Of a DNA stretch of 6,159 nt, positions 4,888 through 6,159 are shown one piece after another (the stretch's first letter is position 1; each line of letters starts with the position of its first letter). A model generated the notes under the pieces. It ran no database searches. It was not told the origin of the DNA and saw only the letters and a list, made by a program, of their open reading frames with translations. The position numbers were made by a program, and so were the translations under genes. Origin of the DNA: Syntrophomonadaceae bacterium (lineage in GTDB: Bacteria; Bacillota; Syntrophomonadia; Syntrophomonadales; Syntrophothermaceae); NCBI GenBank assembly GCA_029907055.1, contig JARYMO010000096.1, positions 1 to 6,159 of the forward strand, given 5' to 3'.

Positions 4888-5517
4888 TCAGAGTTTCTCG
4901 ACCTGCTCGTAATCAAGCTCGACCGGCGTCTCACGCCCGAACATGGAGATATTCACGCGCAGCTTGCCCCTGTCGGCAAGGATCTCCTTCACCATGCCCT
5001 CGAAATTCTCGAAGGGGCCGCTCTTCACCCGCACGTATTCCCCGACCTGGACATCAATCTTCGGTCGCGCCTCGCCCATGCCCATGTGACGCAGGATTCT
5101 CTCAACCTCGTCGGGCTGCAGGGGAAGGGGCTTGGTGCCACTGCCAACGAATCCGGTCACGCCCGGCGTGTGTCGCACGGTGTACCAGGAATCATCGGTG
5201 AGGATCATGTCCACCATCACGTAGCCCGGGAATACCCGGCGCTTGACGACCTTCTTCTGGCCGCCCTTGTACTCGACCTCGTCTTCCTCCGGAATGATGA
5301 CCTGGAAAATCTGGTTCTCCATGCCCATCGAGGCCACCCGCTTCTCAAGGTTGGCCCTCACCTTGTTCTCATACCCGGAGTAGGTGTGCACGACATACCA
5401 GTGCCGTTCGCCGAGCCCCGTGTCGCCCTCCTCCTGCCCGGGCGGCTCGCCAGCGGACGGCTCCTGCGCACTGTCAACCCTGGTGTCCTCGTCAAGGGTA
5501 ATGGCATCCACCCCCAT
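4888..5517 (-). CDS. nusG: Transcription termination/antitermination factor NusG
   Basis: NusG binds the RNA polymerase clamp and links it to Rho or to the ribosome, affecting pausing and processivity. The core starts at about residue 38 (ERHWYVVHTYSGYENKV). The NGN domain runs to about residue 150, with FPGYVMVDM and TPGVTGFVG. The KOW domain follows from about residue 157 (VGEYVRVKSGPFENFEG), ending DYEQVEKL. At 209 residues it is longer than the usual 175-185 because of an acidic, probably disordered N-terminal extension (residues 1-37). ATG 5517 lies 15 nt after secE with no clear Shine-Dalgarno, suggesting translational coupling. GTG at 5511 is an alternative. An internal AGGAGGAGG in the extension is not followed by a usable start codon before the core. 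Confidence 0.97.
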   Translation of the reverse strand: MGVDAITLDEDTRVDSAQEPSAGEPPGQEEGDTGLGERHWYVVHTYSGYENKVRANLEKRVASMGMENQIFQVIIPEEDEVEYKGGQKKVVKRRVFPGYVMVDMILTDDSWYTVRHTPGVTGFVGSGTKPLPLQPDEVERILRHMGMGEARPKIDVQVGEYVRVKSGPFENFEGMVKEILADRGKLRVNISMFGRETPVELDYEQVEKL

Positions 5518-5532
5518 CCCGTACCACGGTGC

Positions 5533-5769
5533 CTACCGGACAGCGGCGAACAGCAGTTCCAGCAGGTATGACAGCGCCGAATCGAACACCCAAATGAGCA
5601 GGGCAACCGCACCCACCGCCACCAGCACCACCGTGGTATAGGCCACTAACTGGTTGCGGTTGGGCCAGTGCACCTTCTTGAGCTCGTTGTAGACTGCCCG
5701 TAGGTAGTCGCGGGTCTGTTCCCAGCGATACTTCAGCGGAGCCGTCTCCTGTCGCTTCCCATTCGCCAC
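5533..5769 (-). CDS. secE: Protein translocase subunit SecE
   Basis: SecE clamps SecY in the SecYEG protein-conducting channel of the cytoplasmic membrane. The 78-residue protein is the short Gram-positive type. It has a polar N-terminus, an amphipathic helix (about 15-32), the conserved ELKKVHWPNR motif (29-38), and one transmembrane span (about 43-62, TTVVLVAVGAVALLIWVF). The start is GTG at 5769. An in-frame stop at 5785-5787 excludes longer forms. The ribosome site is weak (AAGGG lies about 15 nt upstream, GTGAG closer). It lies 24 nt after rpmG and 15 nt before nusG, the standard order. Confidence 0.96.
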   Translation of the reverse strand: MANGKRQETAPLKYRWEQTRDYLRAVYNELKKVHWPNRNQLVAYTTVVLVAVGAVALLIWVFDSALSYLLELLFAAVR

Positions 5770-5793
5770 CCGATACTCACACCCTTAGGCAGT

Positions 5794-5943
5794 TTACTTG
5801 GTTTCCTTGTGGGGCGTATGTGTATTGCAGAAACGGCAATACTTGCGCACTTCCATTTTCTCGGGGTGCTTGCGCTTGTCCTTGGTCGTGACGTAGTTGC
5901 GCTGCTTGCACTGGCTGCATGCCAGCGTGATGCCCACCCGCAT
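5794..5943 (-). CDS. rpmG: 50S ribosomal protein L33
   Basis: L33 is a small zinc-ribbon protein of the large subunit near the tRNA exit site. The frame gives 49 residues, the normal size: MRVGITLACSQCKQRNYVTT and so on to PHKETK. Both CxxC pairs are present (C9/C12 and C36/C39), so this is the zinc-binding form and not the cysteine-free paralogue made under zinc limitation. GGGAGGT (5950-5956) lies 6 nt before the ATG. It is the first gene of the transcript from the promoter at 5979-6007, with a leader of about 30 nt, and is followed by secE. Confidence 0.97.
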   Translation of the reverse strand: MRVGITLACSQCKQRNYVTTKDKRKHPEKMEVRKYCRFCNTHTPHKETK

Positions 5944-5978
5944 TGTCCTACCTCCCAGAAAAGCAAATCAGCTAGTCT

Positions 5979-6007
5979 ACTATATCACACGCCCCGGGGG
6001 GTGTCAA
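5979..6007 (-). promoter_or_regulatory. Strong predicted sigma-A promoter for rpmG-secE-nusG
   Basis: A perfect -35 box TTGACA (6002-6007) is followed by a 17-nt spacer and a -10 box TATAGT (5979-5984, 5 of 6). TGA just before it forms an extended -10. The predicted start is at about 5972-5973, some 29 nt before the rpmG ATG. This is the best promoter in the window and probably drives the genes at least as far as rplA and the rplJ attenuator. Confidence 0.9.
5987..6004. repeat. 18-bp near-palindrome filling the rpmG promoter spacer
   Basis: ACACGCCCCGGGGGGTGT is an inverted repeat with only one mismatched pair (5991/6000). It overlaps three bases of the -35 box and most of the spacer. Position and symmetry would suit an operator, but runs of C and G in a GC-rich genome can produce this by chance. 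No cognate regulator can be named. Confidence 0.45.
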
Positions 6008-6042
6008 TCGCGGCGCCACCGGCTTCCCGCTCTTCGCGACGC

Positions 6043-6072
6043 GCCGGACAGGTCCTTGCGGACCTGTCCGGC
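6043..6072 (-). terminator. Hairpin terminator after tuf
   Basis: GCCGGACAGGTCC and GGACCTGTCCGGC form a perfect 13-bp stem. On the minus strand the loop is GCAA, a GNRA tetraloop. It lies 52 nt after the tuf stop codon and upstream of the rpmG promoter, so it probably ends or attenuates the tuf transcript. There is no U-tract, so termination may be incomplete or factor-assisted. Confidence 0.65.
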
Positions 6073-6124
6073 CACCTGGTCGTCCATATGCTCGGCCCTT
6101 GCCTGGCGGTGGGGGATACGCCGG

Positions 6125-6159
6125 CTAGTCTTCCTTGATGGCCGTGACTACCCCGGCTC
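6125..6159 (-). CDS. tuf: Elongation factor Tu, C-terminal end (cut by window edge)
   Basis: Only the last ten full codons and the stop (TAG, 6125-6127) are present. They read AGVVTAIKED, which matches the C-terminal beta strand of EF-Tu (usually GAGVVTKI plus a few residues). EF-Tu delivers aminoacyl-tRNA to the ribosome as a GTP complex. The tuf-rpmG-secE-nusG order is common in Clostridia-type Bacillota. The identity rests on a short peptide plus context. Confidence 0.82.
   Translation of the reverse strand, partial: AGVVTAIKED

Noticed and set aside
5733..5966. 77-codon minus-strand frame overlapping rpmG
   Set aside because: It is out of frame with rpmG, which has the exact L33 length, both CxxC pairs and its own ribosome site.
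5945..6124. Possible tRNA gene between tuf and rpmG, as in some operons
   Set aside because: No cloverleaf, T-loop or CCA end is visible. The gap is explained by the hairpin and the promoter.

Overview
This GC-rich window is the rif/ribosomal-protein superoperon of a bacterium, read entirely on the minus strand. From high to low coordinates it carries the 3' end of tuf, then rpmG, secE, nusG, rplK, rplA, rplJ, rplL, an unrecognised membrane-protein gene, and the 5' third of rpoB. Several features suggest a GC-rich Bacillota of the Clostridia or a deep-branching class: the tuf-rpmG-secE-nusG order, a short single-span SecE, an L10-type leader before rplJ, and RpoB wording such as HHSHYGRICPIETPEGPN. 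RpoB also lacks an insert of roughly 85-90 residues that I recall in Bacillus subtilis, which argues against the Bacilli. The genus cannot be fixed from this window.

Region 5794-6159: tuf ends here, followed by a perfect 13-bp hairpin. A near-consensus housekeeping promoter (TTGACA, 17 bp, TGATATAGT) then starts the rpmG-secE-nusG transcript. Its spacer contains an 18-bp near-palindrome.

Region 3628-5769: secE, nusG, rplK and rplA follow with short gaps. NusG has an acidic extension of about 37 residues before its core fold. The 80-nt nusG-rplK gap can fold into a small three-way junction.

Region 2468-3627: a 197-nt leader precedes rplJ. It matches the L10 (rplJL) leader of Gram-positive bacteria. 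It has an L10-site-like fold, an intrinsic terminator with a U-tract, and an upstream segment complementary to the terminator loop. rplJ and rplL (L10 and the L7/L12 stalk) follow.

Region 1-2467: three small hairpins lie between rplL and a gene for a secreted-domain, single-anchor membrane protein of unknown function. Then comes a 324-nt gap with a hairpin, a good extended -10 promoter and a leader of about 150 nt before rpoB. RpoB is cut by the window edge just after the rifampicin-binding cluster.

Together the genes encode translation factors and ribosomal stalk proteins (EF-Tu, L33, L11, L1, L10, L7/L12), a translocase subunit (SecE), a transcription elongation factor (NusG) and the RNA polymerase beta subunit. 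The separate rpoB promoter and the L10 attenuator would let polymerase and stalk synthesis be tuned independently. I saw no tRNA, CRISPR array, insertion sequence or plus-strand gene that I could support.
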